From Nitrospirota bacterium (lineage in GTDB: Bacteria; Nitrospirota; Nitrospiria; Nitrospirales; UBA8639), in the NCBI GenBank assembly GCA_029879555.1, contig JAOUQB010000030.1, positions 1 to 13,647 on the forward strand: 13,647 nt of DNA. Direction: 5' to 3'. This document shows positions 13,235-13,647 of this stretch, one piece after another (position 1 is the stretch's first letter; every line of letters begins with the position of its first letter). Under the pieces are notes generated by a model, which saw only the letters and a list, made by a program, of their open reading frames with translations, did not search any database and was not told where the DNA came from. A program made the translations under genes and the position numbers.

Positions 13235-13647
13235 TCAATCAGGAACCATATGAGTGCCAGTCCGGCCTTCAAATCCATCAAGCGCCTTTTCCGTGCTTGT
13301 GATGATAAACTCACATCCGCCATGCTCTAGAAAATAAATCCCGGCCTCGATTTTCGGTTGCATACTCCCCGAGCCGAAGTGACCTTCCGCCAAATACGTC
13401 TTCGCGTCAGCGACCGTGATCGTCTGCAGGTTTTCTTCAGAGGGGGAATTGAAATGGAGCTTGGCATGTTCCACTGACGTCAAATCCAAGATGCGCGCGA
13501 CCCCAATCGCCACGGCCAACTGACTGGAGGCCAGATCTTTATCCACGACCGCCTCAACGCCTTGCCAAATCTCGTCGGTTTCAGCACTGACGGGAATTCC
13601 ACCGCCACCCACGGCAATAACAATGACCCCATCATCAAACAGACGCT
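13235..13647 (-). CDS. arcC: Carbamate kinase, C-terminal part, cut by window edge
   Basis: Interconverts carbamoyl phosphate plus ADP with carbamate plus ATP. The 136 visible residues start before the window edge with the glycine-rich VIVIAVGGGGIPV, then GVEAVVDKDLASSQLAV (the conserved DKD), LHFNSPSEENLQTITVADAK, HFGSGSMQPKIEA (the GSMxPK motif) and FIITSTEKALDGFEGRTGTH, all typical of the C-terminal half of the roughly 310-residue family. The frame is open to the right edge, so the gene extends out of the window. It precedes argF by 14 bp. The pair allows ATP recovery from citrulline, or carbamoyl phosphate supply, depending on genes outside the window such as arginine deiminase. Confidence 0.92.
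   Translation of the reverse strand, partial: RLFDDGVIVIAVGGGGIPVSAETDEIWQGVEAVVDKDLASSQLAVAIGVARILDLTSVEHAKLHFNSPSEENLQTITVADAKTYLAEGHFGSGSMQPKIEAGIYFLEHGGCEFIITSTEKALDGFEGRTGTHMVPD

Noticed and set aside
1..13647. tRNA, rRNA or CRISPR array
   Set aside because: No cloverleaf-type sequence, rRNA segment or regularly spaced direct repeats noticed on either strand; a dedicated scan was not possible.

Overview
This window (about 13.6 kb, roughly half G+C) looks like a chromosomal region of a Gram-negative environmental bacterium. Nitrospirota (a Nitrospira-like lineage) is my best guess, from the style of the proteins and the many GTCATTCCCG-type palindromic repeats; this is inference. Almost everything lies on the minus strand except a three-gene block at 1.9-3.8 kb.

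Layout. Positions 1-547 (minus) hold the N-terminal half of a galactose-1-phosphate uridylyltransferase that runs off the left edge, then an acidic hypothetical protein (788-1180, minus). A gene-poor stretch (1181-1947) contains a 118-bp MITE-like nested palindrome and a decayed REP-like repeat. On the plus strand follow a SpoIIAA-like protein, a mannose-1-phosphate guanylyltransferase-like enzyme and an overlapping DUF2934 protein.

From 4.0 to 10.8 kb there is a minus-strand signalling island. It holds a sensor kinase with five PAS domains (split by a one-base frameshift exactly in its H-box), two NarL/LuxR-type response regulators, two CheY-like receiver-only proteins, and small CxxC proteins. 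Part of it is a decayed duplication: unit 2 is narL-type regulator, receiver, CxxC protein (6887 down to 5296), and unit 1 is a truncated narL remnant, a receiver and a frameshifted CxxC pseudogene (4997 down to 4024). Four promoters share an apparently identical architecture: a CTAGGG...CCTAGTT palindrome, exactly 19 nt, then a -10-like hexamer. They precede the nucleotidyltransferase gene, both receiver genes and one NarL-type gene. The simplest model is a small regulon in which one of the NarL-type regulators binds this site near -41.5, linking the sensor system to nucleotide-sugar (exopolysaccharide) synthesis and to its own genes.

At 10.9-12.2 kb sits a degenerate IS110-family, IS1111-type insertion sequence (internal deletion plus frameshifts), with subterminal inverted repeats and a long 3' non-coding end, apparently inserted in a REP-like palindrome. 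The right end carries ornithine carbamoyltransferase and, 14 bp upstream, carbamate kinase (cut by the window edge), an argF-arcC pair on the minus strand. No tRNA, rRNA or CRISPR array was seen.
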